The notes under the pieces are model-generated. The model did not search any database. It worked only from the letters and a program-made list of their open reading frames with translations, and had not been told where the DNA came from. The position numbers and the translations under genes are program-made. Positions 7,686 to 16,320 of a stretch of DNA of 29,453 nucleotides are shown piece by piece (position 1 is the stretch's first letter; each line of letters begins with the position of its first letter). The stretch lies in NCBI GenBank assembly GCA_905200945.1, contig CAJKMG010000024.1:1-29453 (forward strand), in the 5' to 3' direction. This DNA comes from an uncultured Akkermansia sp. Lineage in GTDB: Bacteria; Verrucomicrobiota; Verrucomicrobiia; Verrucomicrobiales; Akkermansiaceae.

Positions 7686-8900
7686 TTATTTTTCTACCGA
7701 CTTCCCGTCCGCGGCAACAGAAGACGGCTGAGAAAATTTCAGCCTCAATCCCATTTTTCTCCAGGCGCCCGCCATTTCCCCCTGTACATCTTCCGGAGTC
7801 TTTCCATCCAGCAAAACAGCACGCGCCCTGCCGCCCCCCTCCGCATCACGGACCTTCAAGTAGCTTCTGAGGCGCTCCGCCTTTCCGTTCCCTTCCAAAT
7901 GGCTCCAGTAAACCATCCATAACAAATCGGCCCAATACTGAAGCGTTCCTCCTCTGGAGGCAACACCATGCTCCGTGGCAGAATGAGCGGAATCTCTGTC
8001 CAGCATGTCCGCCAGGGCTGGCAGGGCCTCTCTGCCCGTGCGGACGGCGCGCGGGACCATCGTGGCCAGCCTTTCCGGAATCTTCCGGAATACCAGAGCT
8101 TCCTTCTCCATGGGAAGAAAAGCCATGTACGCGGAAAATCCGTCCACCAGCCAGTGTTCCCAATCCATGGACTGCGCCGCCCAGTGCGTGACGGCAAAGC
8201 GCGGATCCAGTTCATCCGGCTTCAGCAGCCTTCCCTTTTTATCACGCAACAGCAGGGTCGTAAAACTGGTAGGGGAAAACTTGAGATACCCGTTCCGCAG
8301 ACCGGGAGCCCTGTTGAAGTCCTCTTCCCGAAAACATACCCTCACCAGATACTTACGGGAAGGCCGGCGAGCCACCGCCAGGTTCAACGGAACAGATGCC
8401 AGGGCTGACAGAATAGTTTCAAAGCGCCGGGCCAGGGCCATACGCTCCGCTTCCGACAGATTTCCAGAAGACTCCATGATGAAATGATCCGTTTCATACA
8501 CGCTCAAGTCCTCCGTCTCCTGTACGGTTTTTACCAGCAGGAAATCGGGACCGGCCACCCTCTCCGGCCAGGGAGCACCCCAATTCGGCTCCAGAGGAAC
8601 GTATCGGTTGCCGGAATCCCCCTGAACAGGAGGATTCTCAGCCCCCACATCCGTATCCGGGAGCGTCCCGCCAGACTTTGCCCATTCCAGAATATATTCC
8701 TGATCAGCCCCGGAAAAAATATTTCTGGGAACAGCCACCACGCGACCGTCCTGAAGCTTCAAATCCACCTCCGCATCACGGACGGCCACCAGCACGGCTA
8801 CGACGGTAGCGCCCCGGTCATTCGTCCAAATACGCGCCCGGGCGCTTCCAGCCAGGCTCAGCCCTGCCAATACGGACAGTATCTTTACAGGTACGGTCAT
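7686..8900 (-). CDS. Secreted SHD1-domain protein with a peptidase-like domain lacking HExxH
   Basis: The chosen start (ATG at 8900) gives 404 residues with a signal peptide (MTVPVKILSVLAGLSLAGSA) directly before an SHD1 domain at about 23-73 (RIWTNDRGATVVA, then VPRNIFSGADQEYILEW). SHD1-like modules are frequent in secreted verrucomicrobial and planctomycete proteins. The second half (about 130-390) resembles gluzincin-type metallopeptidases in outline: a DHFIMESSGNLSE strand, a helix, then WLVDGFSAYMAF (250-261), which is the usual WLxEGxAEY helix. The place where HExxH is expected reads THWAAQ (238-243), so Glu and the second His are missing. It is therefore probably a non-catalytic relative. 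It converges on the VWA gene with a 50-nt gap. Confidence 0.65.
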   Translation of the reverse strand: MTVPVKILSVLAGLSLAGSARARIWTNDRGATVVAVLVAVRDAEVDLKLQDGRVVAVPRNIFSGADQEYILEWAKSGGTLPDTDVGAENPPVQGDSGNRYVPLEPNWGAPWPERVAGPDFLLVKTVQETEDLSVYETDHFIMESSGNLSEAERMALARRFETILSALASVPLNLAVARRPSRKYLVRVCFREEDFNRAPGLRNGYLKFSPTSFTTLLLRDKKGRLLKPDELDPRFAVTHWAAQSMDWEHWLVDGFSAYMAFLPMEKEALVFRKIPERLATMVPRAVRTGREALPALADMLDRDSAHSATEHGVASRGGTLQYWADLLWMVYWSHLEGNGKAERLRSYLKVRDAEGGGRARAVLLDGKTPEDVQGEMAGAWRKMGLRLKFSQPSSVAADGKSVEK

Positions 8901-9035
8901 AGGGTTCCCTTTGCCCGCACAAGCTATCACATTGTCCCGCAGACGCAACCCTTTTTCCATTCCCCTTTCTTCCGGAACCTGTTCCTTTAAAAGAATATGG
9001 AAAAGGAATCCTCCGCAGCCTGTCCCCCGGAGGGG

Positions 9036-9064
9036 TTGACACGCTCCAGCAAAACCCATAATCT
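9036..9064 (+). promoter_or_regulatory. Strong sigma70-type promoter of the 118-aa membrane protein
   Basis: A perfect TTGACA (9036-9041) is followed by CATAAT (9057-9062, 15-nt spacing) or TAATCT (9059-9064, 17-nt spacing). An AAGGA ribosome-binding site (9074-9078) lies 9 nt before the ATG at 9088. This is the best promoter and one of the few clear Shine-Dalgarno sequences in the window. Confidence 0.6.
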
Positions 9065-9087
9065 TATGGAAGAAAGGAAAAGAAAGC

Positions 9088-9444
9088 ATGCATATCAGTC
9101 CCCTAAGAAAAAATATTCCGTTGACTGTCGTCACCCTGGCGGCCCTGGGCATCATGTTCTTCCTGTTCTTCATGCATCCCACCTCTCCGGAAGAATCGCT
9201 GGAATTCTATGCGCCGAACGGAAACGTCGCAGGCTCCTTCCGGGTGGAAATCACGCATGCGCCCACCAACCCCGCCTATACGGAAGTAAAAATCATTCCG
9301 GAAGATATGGAATCTTTCCAGCGGTTTTTAACCCAGTTCCGCAATAAACCCGTTACTGCAAAAATTCCCTCCTGCGGCAGCCACATCATTGTTCCGGGCC
9401 GGGACATGCAATACGACGGCGTCCTGCGCCTGACCGGACATTGA
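9088..9444 (+). CDS. Small membrane-anchored protein of unknown function, 118 aa
   Basis: I do not recognise a family. A short basic N-terminus (MHISPLRKN) is followed by one hydrophobic helix at about 11-29 (LTVVTLAALGIMFFLFFM). A roughly 85-residue domain follows that would lie on the outside of the inner membrane; it has alternating hydrophobic residues typical of beta strands and one Cys near residue 95. The helix could also be an uncleaved signal anchor. The gene stands alone on the + strand between two reverse-strand genes. It has its own strong promoter and ribosome-binding site, so it is probably expressed independently. It converges on the symporter gene with a 24-nt gap and no clear terminator. 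Confidence 0.75.
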   Translation: MHISPLRKNIPLTVVTLAALGIMFFLFFMHPTSPEESLEFYAPNGNVAGSFRVEITHAPTNPAYTEVKIIPEDMESFQRFLTQFRNKPVTAKIPSCGSHIIVPGRDMQYDGVLRLTGH

Positions 9445-9468
9445 GAAGGCAGGCAAACAGAGGCCATC

Positions 9469-10449
9469 TTAAAGCTGTTCTCCTTTTCCCACATCCTTCG
9501 CCCACTTCCGGGCCAGGAAAGAACAGACCATTAACTGGAGCTGGTGGAACACCATAATGGGAATCACCAGCAGCCCGATAGGGGCTCCGGCAAAAATCAC
9601 GTTCATCATCGGAATGCCGGTCGCCAGGCTCTTTTTGGAGCCGCAGAAAATAATCGCAATGCGGTCCTCTCGGGGAAAACGGAGTCTGCGTGAGAGGAAA
9701 GCCGTCAGCCACAGAGCCGCGGCCAGCAGGAGGCCGCAAAAAGCCAGAACCTCCACCAGGGAAAGCCATGGCAGATTTTTCCATACGCCGTTAATCATCG
9801 CATGGCTGAATGCCGTGTAAATAACCAGCCAGATGGTGCTGTGGTCTGTCCAGGAAGTAAGGTTCCGGTGAGTGGTTACCCATTTGCCAATCCAGCGCTG
9901 GGCGAACTGGCCGGCCACAAAAGGCACCAGAATAATATAGCAGATGTTCAGGAATGTGGAAAAATCCACGCCCCCTTCCCCTCCGCGGGACCACACCAGC
10001 CCCACCAGCAAGGGGGTGATGAACACCCCCAGCAGGCTGGAAACGGAGGCGGAGCAAATGGCCGCGGCCACATTGCCGCCCGCCATGGAAGTGAACGCTA
10101 TGCTGGACTGCACGGTGGAAGGAAGCATGCACACGTACAGCATACCCATGCACAAATCCGGCCCCAGCACACTATTCCACAAGGGCATGCTGAACATGCC
10201 CAGCAGGGGGAAAATAACAAAGGTGCTCGCAGCCACCAGCCCTTGAAGACGCCAGTGCATCAACCCCTCCCATACGGAGCGGCGGGAAAGCTTGGCCCCG
10301 TACAGGAAAAAAAGCAGAATGATGGCTGCATCGCTCAGGCGGCTGAATACTGTATCCCATGTGCCGGAACAGGGAACCAGAAGCCCCGCGCCCACACTGA
10401 CGATGAGGCCGATGGTGAAGCGATCCAATTTGGCAAGGAATCCCGGCAT
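9469..10449 (-). CDS. Bile acid:sodium symporter family transporter (SBF-like, YfeH type)
   Basis: The 326-residue protein is almost wholly hydrophobic, with about ten membrane segments. It opens with DRFTIGLIVSVGAGLLVPCS and later has FFLYGAKLS (46-54), MLPSTVQSSIAFTSMAGGN (108-126), and near the C-terminus IIFCGSKKSLATGIPM. These are the landmarks of the SBF-like branch (E. coli YfeH type), related to bile-acid/sodium symporters and arsenite carriers. The true substrate of this branch is generally not known and bile acid transport should not be assumed. The gene lies 36 nt downstream of tyrS on the same strand and may be read from the tyrS promoter. Confidence 0.88.
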   Translation of the reverse strand: MPGFLAKLDRFTIGLIVSVGAGLLVPCSGTWDTVFSRLSDAAIILLFFLYGAKLSRRSVWEGLMHWRLQGLVAASTFVIFPLLGMFSMPLWNSVLGPDLCMGMLYVCMLPSTVQSSIAFTSMAGGNVAAAICSASVSSLLGVFITPLLVGLVWSRGGEGGVDFSTFLNICYIILVPFVAGQFAQRWIGKWVTTHRNLTSWTDHSTIWLVIYTAFSHAMINGVWKNLPWLSLVEVLAFCGLLLAAALWLTAFLSRRLRFPREDRIAIIFCGSKKSLATGIPMMNVIFAGAPIGLLVIPIMVFHQLQLMVCSFLARKWAKDVGKGEQL

Positions 10450-10485
10450 GGAGAAGGGTAAAGGGTAAATACCGCCTCCGGCGCT

Positions 10486-11667
10486 CTATTTGAAACGCAC
10501 AGCATGCTTCTTGCTCAGGCGCAGAACGCTGCCCGGAGCCAGTTCCAACAAGGCCGAAGGGTCTGTCATTTTCACATCATTCAACTGGATGGCGCCGGGC
10601 GTGAAATGCTCCTTGCGGAGAACGCCATTGGATTTTTTCACCTGGAAAACGTTGTCAAACAGGAAGGAAACCAGGGCCAGGGCATTCACGCCGGCAGGCA
10701 GGGAGGCAATCTCCACTTCCGGCAAATCCGCAGCGGCCAAGTCTCTCTTGGAAAAACGGGTTTCCCAGTCAGAGCGCGCGGCATCCGCAGCGGCGGAGTC
10801 ATGATAGCGGGCCGTGATTTTCCAGGCCAGAAGCTTTTTGGCTTCCATCGGATGCAATCCCATGTCCCGCTTCTCACCCAGCAGCACCAGGTAATAGCGG
10901 TCCATCAGCTCGTCGCTGGCGCTCATCATCTTGCCGAACATCATCTCCGGAGCCTCATCCACGCCCACGTAATTCCCGTAGGACTTGGACATCTTCCGCA
11001 CGCCGTCCAGTCCTTCCAGAAGAGGCATCGTCATGGCGATCTGCGGCAGCATGCCTTCCTCCTTCTGGAGGTCGCGGCCCACCAGGATATTGAAAAGCTG
11101 GTCCGTCCCGCCCAGTTCCACGTCCGCACGGATTTCCACGGAATCCCAGCCCTGCATAATCGGATACTGCATCTCATGCAGGCGCACCTCCTTACCGCCC
11201 TCCACACGGGCCTTGAAATCCTCCCGGGCCAGCATCTGCTGCATGGTCACGCGGGAATTAAGCTTCAGCACCTCCTCATACGTCATCTTGCGGAACCAGT
11301 CCCCATTGTACACAATCTCCGTCTTGTCACGGTCCAGAATCTTGAACGCCTGCTTGGTATATGTCTCCGCATTCTCCAGCACCTGTTCACGGGAAAGGGG
11401 GGGGCGGGTCACGGAACGGCCGGAAGGGTCGCCGATCGTGGCGGTGAAATCTCCGATGAGCAAAACAGCCTGGTGGCCAAGTTCCTGGAACTGACGCAAT
11501 TTCTCAATAGCCACGGTATGGCCCAGGTGGATGTCCGGCGCAGTAGGGTCCACGCCCAGCTTCACGCGCAGGGGGCGGCCCAGCTTGAGGCGCTCCTTCA
11601 GCTCTTCGCGGCTGATCACGACGGCAGTACCGCCCATCAATATGTCTAATTGCTCATCTATAGTCAT
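10486..11667 (-). CDS. tyrS: Tyrosyl-tRNA synthetase
   Basis: This class I aminoacyl-tRNA synthetase charges tRNA-Tyr in the cytosol. The ATG at 11667 gives 393 residues; an in-frame ATG 14 codons upstream adds a non-conserved tail. The HIGH signature is HLGH (47-50) after LGVDPTAPDI. The tyrosine pocket shows GDFTATIGDPSGRS (72-85) and ELGGTDQLFN (184-193), and the KMSKS loop is exact at 225-229. The C-terminal part from about residue 335 is an S4-like RNA-binding domain (FQVKKSNGVLRKEH, then GSVLRLSKKHAVRF). Length and HLGH place it with the TyrZ-like bacterial form of about 400 residues. The symporter gene follows 36 nt downstream. No T-box leader is visible. Confidence 0.95.
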   Translation of the reverse strand: MTIDEQLDILMGGTAVVISREELKERLKLGRPLRVKLGVDPTAPDIHLGHTVAIEKLRQFQELGHQAVLLIGDFTATIGDPSGRSVTRPPLSREQVLENAETYTKQAFKILDRDKTEIVYNGDWFRKMTYEEVLKLNSRVTMQQMLAREDFKARVEGGKEVRLHEMQYPIMQGWDSVEIRADVELGGTDQLFNILVGRDLQKEEGMLPQIAMTMPLLEGLDGVRKMSKSYGNYVGVDEAPEMMFGKMMSASDELMDRYYLVLLGEKRDMGLHPMEAKKLLAWKITARYHDSAAADAARSDWETRFSKRDLAAADLPEVEIASLPAGVNALALVSFLFDNVFQVKKSNGVLRKEHFTPGAIQLNDVKMTDPSALLELAPGSVLRLSKKHAVRFK

Positions 11668-11916
11668 TGATCTGGCGCATAGAGTGCCGGGGGCACCGCG
11701 CCTTTTCAAGCCTATATCCTGTGCGCGGCTCTTCGAACGCGGCCAAGAGGCCCCTGCTACCGGTCCCGACGTGAGGGAACAGGCACGAAATCCATTCCGG
11801 AGAGCGGAATAAACGGCACGCCTATGCAGGATTTTTCCCCGCGTGGCGCTTCCGCCTGTTCCATGTCACGAACCAGCCCTGCTCCCTTCCGGATGCAGAG
11901 AAACGTCCCCGCGAAT

Positions 11917-12153
11917 CTACAGAAGCTGGTACAGGCGGGGATAGGAAGCGTGGTTGGCGGTTATGTAATGCGGGCGCGGCTTGGGAACCGGCCTTGTCCG
12001 CCTTTGATCCCAGCCGTCACGGTCATGATGATAATTATCATGGCGCGGCGGCCCGGAACGGTAATCATCACGATCGTGGTGGCGGTGGTGGCAGCCTGCG
12101 TCCAGAACGATTGAGGCTGCCGCGGCAAAAACAGGAATTATGTTCATCTTCAT
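11917..12153 (-). CDS. Small histidine-rich secreted protein, 78 aa
   Basis: A signal-like N-terminus (MKMNIIPVFAAAASIVLDAG, with a second possible start at Met3) runs into Cys21. This resembles a lipoprotein signal, although the lipobox is imperfect because Asp sits at -3. The mature part is very rich in His, Asp and Arg from the first residues (HHRHHDRDD, later HDNYHHDRD), with about ten His in 30 residues, and then a Pro/Arg stretch. Such peptides usually bind metal ions such as Ni, Cu or Zn. I know of no named family match. The complementary + frame is poor in charged residues and looks like a shadow. The case for it being a gene is the signal plus the coherent His-rich composition. Confidence 0.6.
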   Translation of the reverse strand: MKMNIIPVFAAAASIVLDAGCHHRHHDRDDYRSGPPRHDNYHHDRDGWDQRRTRPVPKPRPHYITANHASYPRLYQLL

Positions 12154-12206
12154 CTTTCTTCAGGGTAAGACAGTCCGGAGGGAGGAATGCGAACGGAAAA
12201 AGTCTG

Positions 12207-12569
12207 TCACCCGAACAAACGCTCCCTGTTGACGAAAAAAACGGCTCCCAATACACATAAAAACGCCCACAGGTAATCCCACTTCCATTTTTCTCCGATG
12301 TAGAACAGGGCGAAAGGAATAAACACGCACAGGGTAATCACCTCCTGCATAATCTTGAGCTGGGCCACGTTAAGCCCGCCCGCACTGCCCAGGCGGTTGG
12401 CGGGAATCATGAAACAATATTCAAAAAACGCCAATCCCCAGCTCATCAGGATAATCATCAGCAGGGGCTTGCCATCCGCCCCGGAACCCTTCTTCAGATG
12501 GCCGTACCACGCCCACGTCATAAAAACGTTGGAGACCACCAGCATGGAAATCGTTAACGCAATCTTCAT
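12207..12569 (-). CDS. DMT-family small membrane protein (DUF486)
   Basis: The 120-residue protein has four hydrophobic helices and the features of the DUF486/COG3169 family: an N-terminal helix ending NVFMTWAWYGHLK, then MSWGLAFFEYCFMIPANRLG (43-62), then LNVAQLKIMQEVITLCVF (66-83), and a last helix ending in an RLFG tail. These proteins resemble small multidrug-resistance/DMT transporters, but no substrate is established. The gene begins 18 nt after the oppC stop on the same strand, so it is probably the last gene of the opp transcript. No terminator is evident directly behind it. Confidence 0.88.
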   Translation of the reverse strand: MKIALTISMLVVSNVFMTWAWYGHLKKGSGADGKPLLMIILMSWGLAFFEYCFMIPANRLGSAGGLNVAQLKIMQEVITLCVFIPFALFYIGEKWKWDYLWAFLCVLGAVFFVNRERLFG

Positions 12570-12587
12570 GATTTTTACTTAAAAACA

Positions 12588-13544
12588 TCAGTCCCTGGAG
12601 GACTTGGGATCCAGGGCGTCCCGCAGGCCGTCCCCCAGGAAATTCAGCGCCAGCAGGGTAGCCGAAAACAGGAGCGCCGGGAACAGAAGCAGTTCCGGAC
12701 TTACCTCCATGCGGTCCGCCCCTTCCTTGATCAGCGTTCCCCATGAGGAATTGGGAGCCTTCACGCCCAGCCCCAGAAAGGACAGGACGGCTTCCAGCAA
12801 CATGATGCCGGGAACGGCCAGAGTCGTGTATACGATGACGGTCCCGAACAAATTCGGAGCAATATGGCGGAACAGAATTTTCATGTGACCAATGCCCAGG
12901 GAACGGGCAGCTTCCACGAACTCCTGCCCTTTCAGCTCCATCGTCTGCGTGCGGACAATACGCGCCAGCGTCAGCCAGCCCAAAGCGCCGATGGCGATGA
13001 ACAGGGGAATCAGCCCGGTCATGGGGCTCACCATTTCCACAGACCAGCCCGTCACGCCGGAAACCCATTGCGTCAGCCTCCGGGCCGGCTCCTCCACGGA
13101 CAAGGAAAAAATAATCACCAGCACAATGAACGGCAGGGCAAAAAGCACATCCACCAGGCGCATCATCAGGGCGTCCAGCCTGCCTCCGGCATAACCGGAG
13201 ACCAGTCCGTACGCCACGCCAATCACCAGGGAAACGCCCGTAGCGACCACTCCCACCAGCAGGGAAATGCGGCCGCCGTACAGGACACGCGCCAGCAGAT
13301 CCCTCCCAAGCTGATCCGTGCCGAACCAATGCCCCCAGGAAGGACTTTCCGCAATCCGGGACAAATCCTGCACATTAGGATGCGGCAGCCACGGCAGCAG
13401 AGGCCCCAGAAAACAGGCCACCGCAATCAGCGCCAGCGCCAGCAGGGAAAACATGGCCGCCCGGTTGCGGGAAAGACGCAGAAAAGCGTCCTTCCACAGG
13501 GAGGAGCCCTGTTCCTCCGGCCTGTTCCATCCTCTTTTTCTCAT
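12588..13544 (-). CDS. oppC: Peptide ABC transporter permease OppC
   Basis: This is one of the two inner-membrane channel subunits of a dipeptide/oligopeptide importer. The 318-residue protein has the OppC N-terminal extension (WKDAFLRLSRNRAAMFSL), a first membrane helix, and the conserved periplasmic stretch HWFGTDQLGRDLLARVLYGG. The permease core carries the ATPase-contacting EAA loop (EFVEAARSLGIGHMKILFRH). It ends with GDGLRDALDPKSSRD, typical of the family. The ATG at 13544 overlaps the oppB stop (ATGA, 13541-13544), so translation is coupled. The long upstream extension of the frame lies in oppB sequence and was rejected. No oppD/oppF ATPase genes follow. Confidence 0.93.
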   Translation of the reverse strand: MRKRGWNRPEEQGSSLWKDAFLRLSRNRAAMFSLLALALIAVACFLGPLLPWLPHPNVQDLSRIAESPSWGHWFGTDQLGRDLLARVLYGGRISLLVGVVATGVSLVIGVAYGLVSGYAGGRLDALMMRLVDVLFALPFIVLVIIFSLSVEEPARRLTQWVSGVTGWSVEMVSPMTGLIPLFIAIGALGWLTLARIVRTQTMELKGQEFVEAARSLGIGHMKILFRHIAPNLFGTVIVYTTLAVPGIMLLEAVLSFLGLGVKAPNSSWGTLIKEGADRMEVSPELLLFPALLFSATLLALNFLGDGLRDALDPKSSRD

Positions 13545-14455
13545 GATTCCTTTCTCAATCTCGGGTTGACGGCCATTTGCACCAGATCCACACCCAGGTT
13601 GGCCGCGACGATCAGAATGCCGTAAAACAGGACAAGCCCCTGGATAAGGAAATAATCCCGGTCCGTTGTCGCGTTCACGAAATGCTGCCCCATGCCGGGA
13701 ACCTGGAAACAGGTCTCCACCACAAAAGAACCGGTAATCATGGCGGCAAAAGCTGGCCCCAGATAGGAAAGGGCCGGAATCAGGCCGCCTCGCAAAGCGT
13801 GCTTCCAAACCGTACGGAAAGGCCCCGCCCCCTTGGCCCGAGCCGTCCGGATGAAATCCTGCCCCAGCACTTCAAGCATGCCGCCGCGCGTCAGGCGCGC
13901 CAGATACGCGGCATTCACCAGCCCCAGCGTCAAAGCCGGGAGCACCACACAACCGGGAGAATCCCATCCGGCCACGCTCAAGCCGGGGACATGCATGCCC
14001 AGAGCCACGCCCAGCACCGGAGCCACGACAAAAGAGGGAATGCAAATGCCGGCCATGGAAACCAGCATCACCCACCAGTCCATCCACCGGTTCTTGTACA
14101 GCGCCGCCACAATTCCGGCGGGAATCCCCGCCAGAATGGAAATAGCCATGCCTATGACGCCAAGCTGGAGGGAAACAGGGAATGACTGGGCGATCATATC
14201 CGCCACGCTGACGCCTTCCTTCACCAAAGACGGGCCCAGGTCACCATGCACCAGCATGTTCCACCAGTAACGCCCGTATTGGACCAGGGAGGGCTGGTCC
14301 AGCCCGTAACTGGCCTGGAGCTGCTGGAGGACATGTTCCGGCAGCTTCTTTTCCCCCATGAAGGGGTGCCCCGGCAGCAGCCGTATCAGGAAAAACGTCA
14401 CGGTCTCCAGCACCAGCAGGACCAGAAGCCCCTGCCCCAGGCGTTTCAGAATCAT
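13541..14455 (-). CDS. oppB: Peptide ABC transporter permease OppB
   Basis: This is the second permease of the oligopeptide importer, 304 residues. It opens MILKRLGQGLLVLLVLETVT with the family's RLLPGHPF after the first helix, then LPEHVLQQLQASYGLDQP and YWWNMLVHGDLGPSL in the periplasmic domain. The EAA loop is DFIRTARAKGAGPFRTVWKH, and the C-terminal signature is FVVETCFQVPGMGQHFVNA. I prefer the ATG at 14455. A TTG at 14464 that overlaps the oppA stop is the alternative and adds three residues. The gene sits between oppA and oppC with almost no spacing. Confidence 0.93.
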   Translation of the reverse strand: MILKRLGQGLLVLLVLETVTFFLIRLLPGHPFMGEKKLPEHVLQQLQASYGLDQPSLVQYGRYWWNMLVHGDLGPSLVKEGVSVADMIAQSFPVSLQLGVIGMAISILAGIPAGIVAALYKNRWMDWWVMLVSMAGICIPSFVVAPVLGVALGMHVPGLSVAGWDSPGCVVLPALTLGLVNAAYLARLTRGGMLEVLGQDFIRTARAKGAGPFRTVWKHALRGGLIPALSYLGPAFAAMITGSFVVETCFQVPGMGQHFVNATTDRDYFLIQGLVLFYGILIVAANLGVDLVQMAVNPRLRKES

Positions 14456-14460
14456 CCTGG

Positions 14461-16320
14461 TCAAGGCGCGGCCTCCTTTCCATGTTCCCGGGCGGCACCC
14501 AGGCTGATATCCTCAAACAAATGGTTGTCCAGCAGCAGGGGGTGCCACCCCCGCACCTCCGGACTCTTCAAATAGGACCGTTTGGCCCAATACAGGGGAA
14601 TCACCGGGGATTCGGAAAGCATCAGCGCTTCCGCACGGGCCAGAAGAGCCATGCGCTTCTCCTGGTCTCCAGTGGCGCGGCTCTCCGCCAGCAGGCGTTC
14701 ATACTCCGGATGAGACCAGCCCGTATTATTGTTCCCGGAGGAGGACCCCCACAAATCCAGAAAACTGGAAGGGTCCAGATAATCCCCGGACCAGGAGGAG
14801 GAGCTAAAATCATACTGCATGGAATTCTGCGCGAACTTGTAGGCCGTCCACTCACAGGAACGGATATCCACATGAATCCCCAGATGCTTTTTCCACATGC
14901 CCTGGATGGCTTCCGCCATCGTCTTCTGAACTTCGCGGGATGTAGTCATCAGCTCCAGCCGGGGGAACCCCTTCCCGCCGGGAAAACCGGCCTGGGCCAG
15001 CAGGGACCGCGCCTTCTCCGGATTGAACTCCACCCCATGCGGCGTCTTGTATCCGGCGCCGTCCGGCGTAAAGCCGAAGCACGGCTGGCCGCCGCCGCAC
15101 ACCACATCCCGCACCAGGGCCTCCCGGTCCACCGCCAGGGAGAGGGCCCGCCTGACCCGGGCGTCATTCAGCGGCGCACGCGACGTATTCAGACGGTAAA
15201 AAATAGTCACGTAATAGTCATCCTGGCAAAAATCATCGCCGCCGTGCTCCCGGGCGTAAGCCGTCATCTCCGGAGGCACGTTGTTGGTGACATGAAGCTT
15301 GCCGTTGAAAAACATGCGGGTTTCCGTAAAGCCGTTCACGGTGGGAAGAAAACGGACTCCATTCAACCGGACGGCGGAAGCGTTCCGGTACCGGGGATTG
15401 CGGTGCACCTCCACATAATCATTGAAACGGTGCTCCGCCATGAGAAAAGGCCCGTTCCCTACGGCAGCTCCGGGCCGCGTCCATTTCCCCGTCCTGTCCA
15501 GCATGCCGCCGTGGGCTTCCACGGCATGGCGTGGAACCGGAAACCAGGTGCAGTGAAGCAACAGCAGGGGAAGTTGGGGCATTGGAGAACGCAGCTCCAT
15601 CTCCAGGGTATAATCATCCGCGGCGCGCACGCCCACGCGGGCTTCCTCCCATAAATCCGGCTTTCCGGCCCGGACATCCTCCAACATCCGGGCCGCAATC
15701 TTCCGCGCTCCTTCCTCCGGCATCCCGTCCGGCCACTCCATCAGGGAAGGATCATCCCGCAGAGCCTCCAGCTCACCGGCTCCCATACCATCCAGCCTCT
15801 CCCAATCCACCCGGGCCAAAACCCTCTCTTCCAGCCCCTCTTCCCCGGCCAGCCGGGAACCGGGACCGCACAGCAGCAGGCTGCGCCTGTTCCGGTTATA
15901 GGCTTCCGCGTTCTTCAGCGGATAAAGCATGTCCGCGTACCTCCCTCCAAACCCCGGATGAAGCAGGCGGTGATAGGCATACACGAAATCATGGGCCGTC
16001 ACAGGAACGCCGTCGCTCCACACGGCGTCCTTCCGCAGGGAAAAACGCCACTTATCCGCCTCCGGACTGTGCGTCCACGACTCCGCCACAGCGGGATGAA
16101 AAACGGCGTCATCCCTGGAATCCCCGCGCAGCAGCCCCTCCATGACGGCATTGATCATCTTGAAATCGGAAACGGAAGTGGCGATGTGGGGGTCAAAGCT
16201 CTGGGGCTCCGCATTATTGCCCACGATGAGCACCCCTGCCTCCTGCGCCCGTTCCACGCTCGTACGCATATCGCATCCGGCGAGCAAAAGCATCACACAG
16301 AACATCATGAACAGGCGCAT
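14461..16320 (-). CDS. oppA: Peptide ABC transporter substrate-binding lipoprotein OppA-like
   Basis: This is an extracytoplasmic SBP_bac_5-family binding protein that delivers peptides to OppBC. The signal MRLFMMFCVMLLLAGC has a perfect lipobox with Cys16. Family landmarks are NNAEPQSFDPHIATS (35-49), WRFSLRKDAVWSDGVPVTAHD (91-111), a GNGPF motif, and LNDARVRRALSLAVDREALV. At 619 residues it is about 80 longer than E. coli OppA. The excess lies at about 141-228, between the LKNAEA helix and VRAADDYTLEMEL, where a charged, mostly helical stretch rich in Glu, Arg and Leu is inserted. It is first in the opp operon, followed by oppB, oppC and probably the DUF486 gene. Confidence 0.92.
   Translation of the reverse strand: MRLFMMFCVMLLLAGCDMRTSVERAQEAGVLIVGNNAEPQSFDPHIATSVSDFKMINAVMEGLLRGDSRDDAVFHPAVAESWTHSPEADKWRFSLRKDAVWSDGVPVTAHDFVYAYHRLLHPGFGGRYADMLYPLKNAEAYNRNRRSLLLCGPGSRLAGEEGLEERVLARVDWERLDGMGAGELEALRDDPSLMEWPDGMPEEGARKIAARMLEDVRAGKPDLWEEARVGVRAADDYTLEMELRSPMPQLPLLLLHCTWFPVPRHAVEAHGGMLDRTGKWTRPGAAVGNGPFLMAEHRFNDYVEVHRNPRYRNASAVRLNGVRFLPTVNGFTETRMFFNGKLHVTNNVPPEMTAYAREHGGDDFCQDDYYVTIFYRLNTSRAPLNDARVRRALSLAVDREALVRDVVCGGGQPCFGFTPDGAGYKTPHGVEFNPEKARSLLAQAGFPGGKGFPRLELMTTSREVQKTMAEAIQGMWKKHLGIHVDIRSCEWTAYKFAQNSMQYDFSSSSWSGDYLDPSSFLDLWGSSSGNNNTGWSHPEYERLLAESRATGDQEKRMALLARAEALMLSESPVIPLYWAKRSYLKSPEVRGWHPLLLDNHLFEDISLGAAREHGKEAAP

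Noticed and set aside
10504..11649. 381-residue + strand open frame
   Set aside because: It lies wholly antisense to tyrS; the His/Gln/Leu-rich composition is typical of a complement frame in GC-rich DNA.
11700..11760. TTCGAAC stretch resembling a tRNA T-loop upstream of tyrS
   Set aside because: The flanking bases do not form a T-stem and no acceptor or anticodon arm can be drawn.
11824..12114. 96-residue + strand frame with a Val/Ile-rich end
   Set aside because: It is the complement of the His-rich gene; the GTVIITIVVAVVAACV stretch arises from antisense His/Asp codons, although it could pass for a membrane helix.
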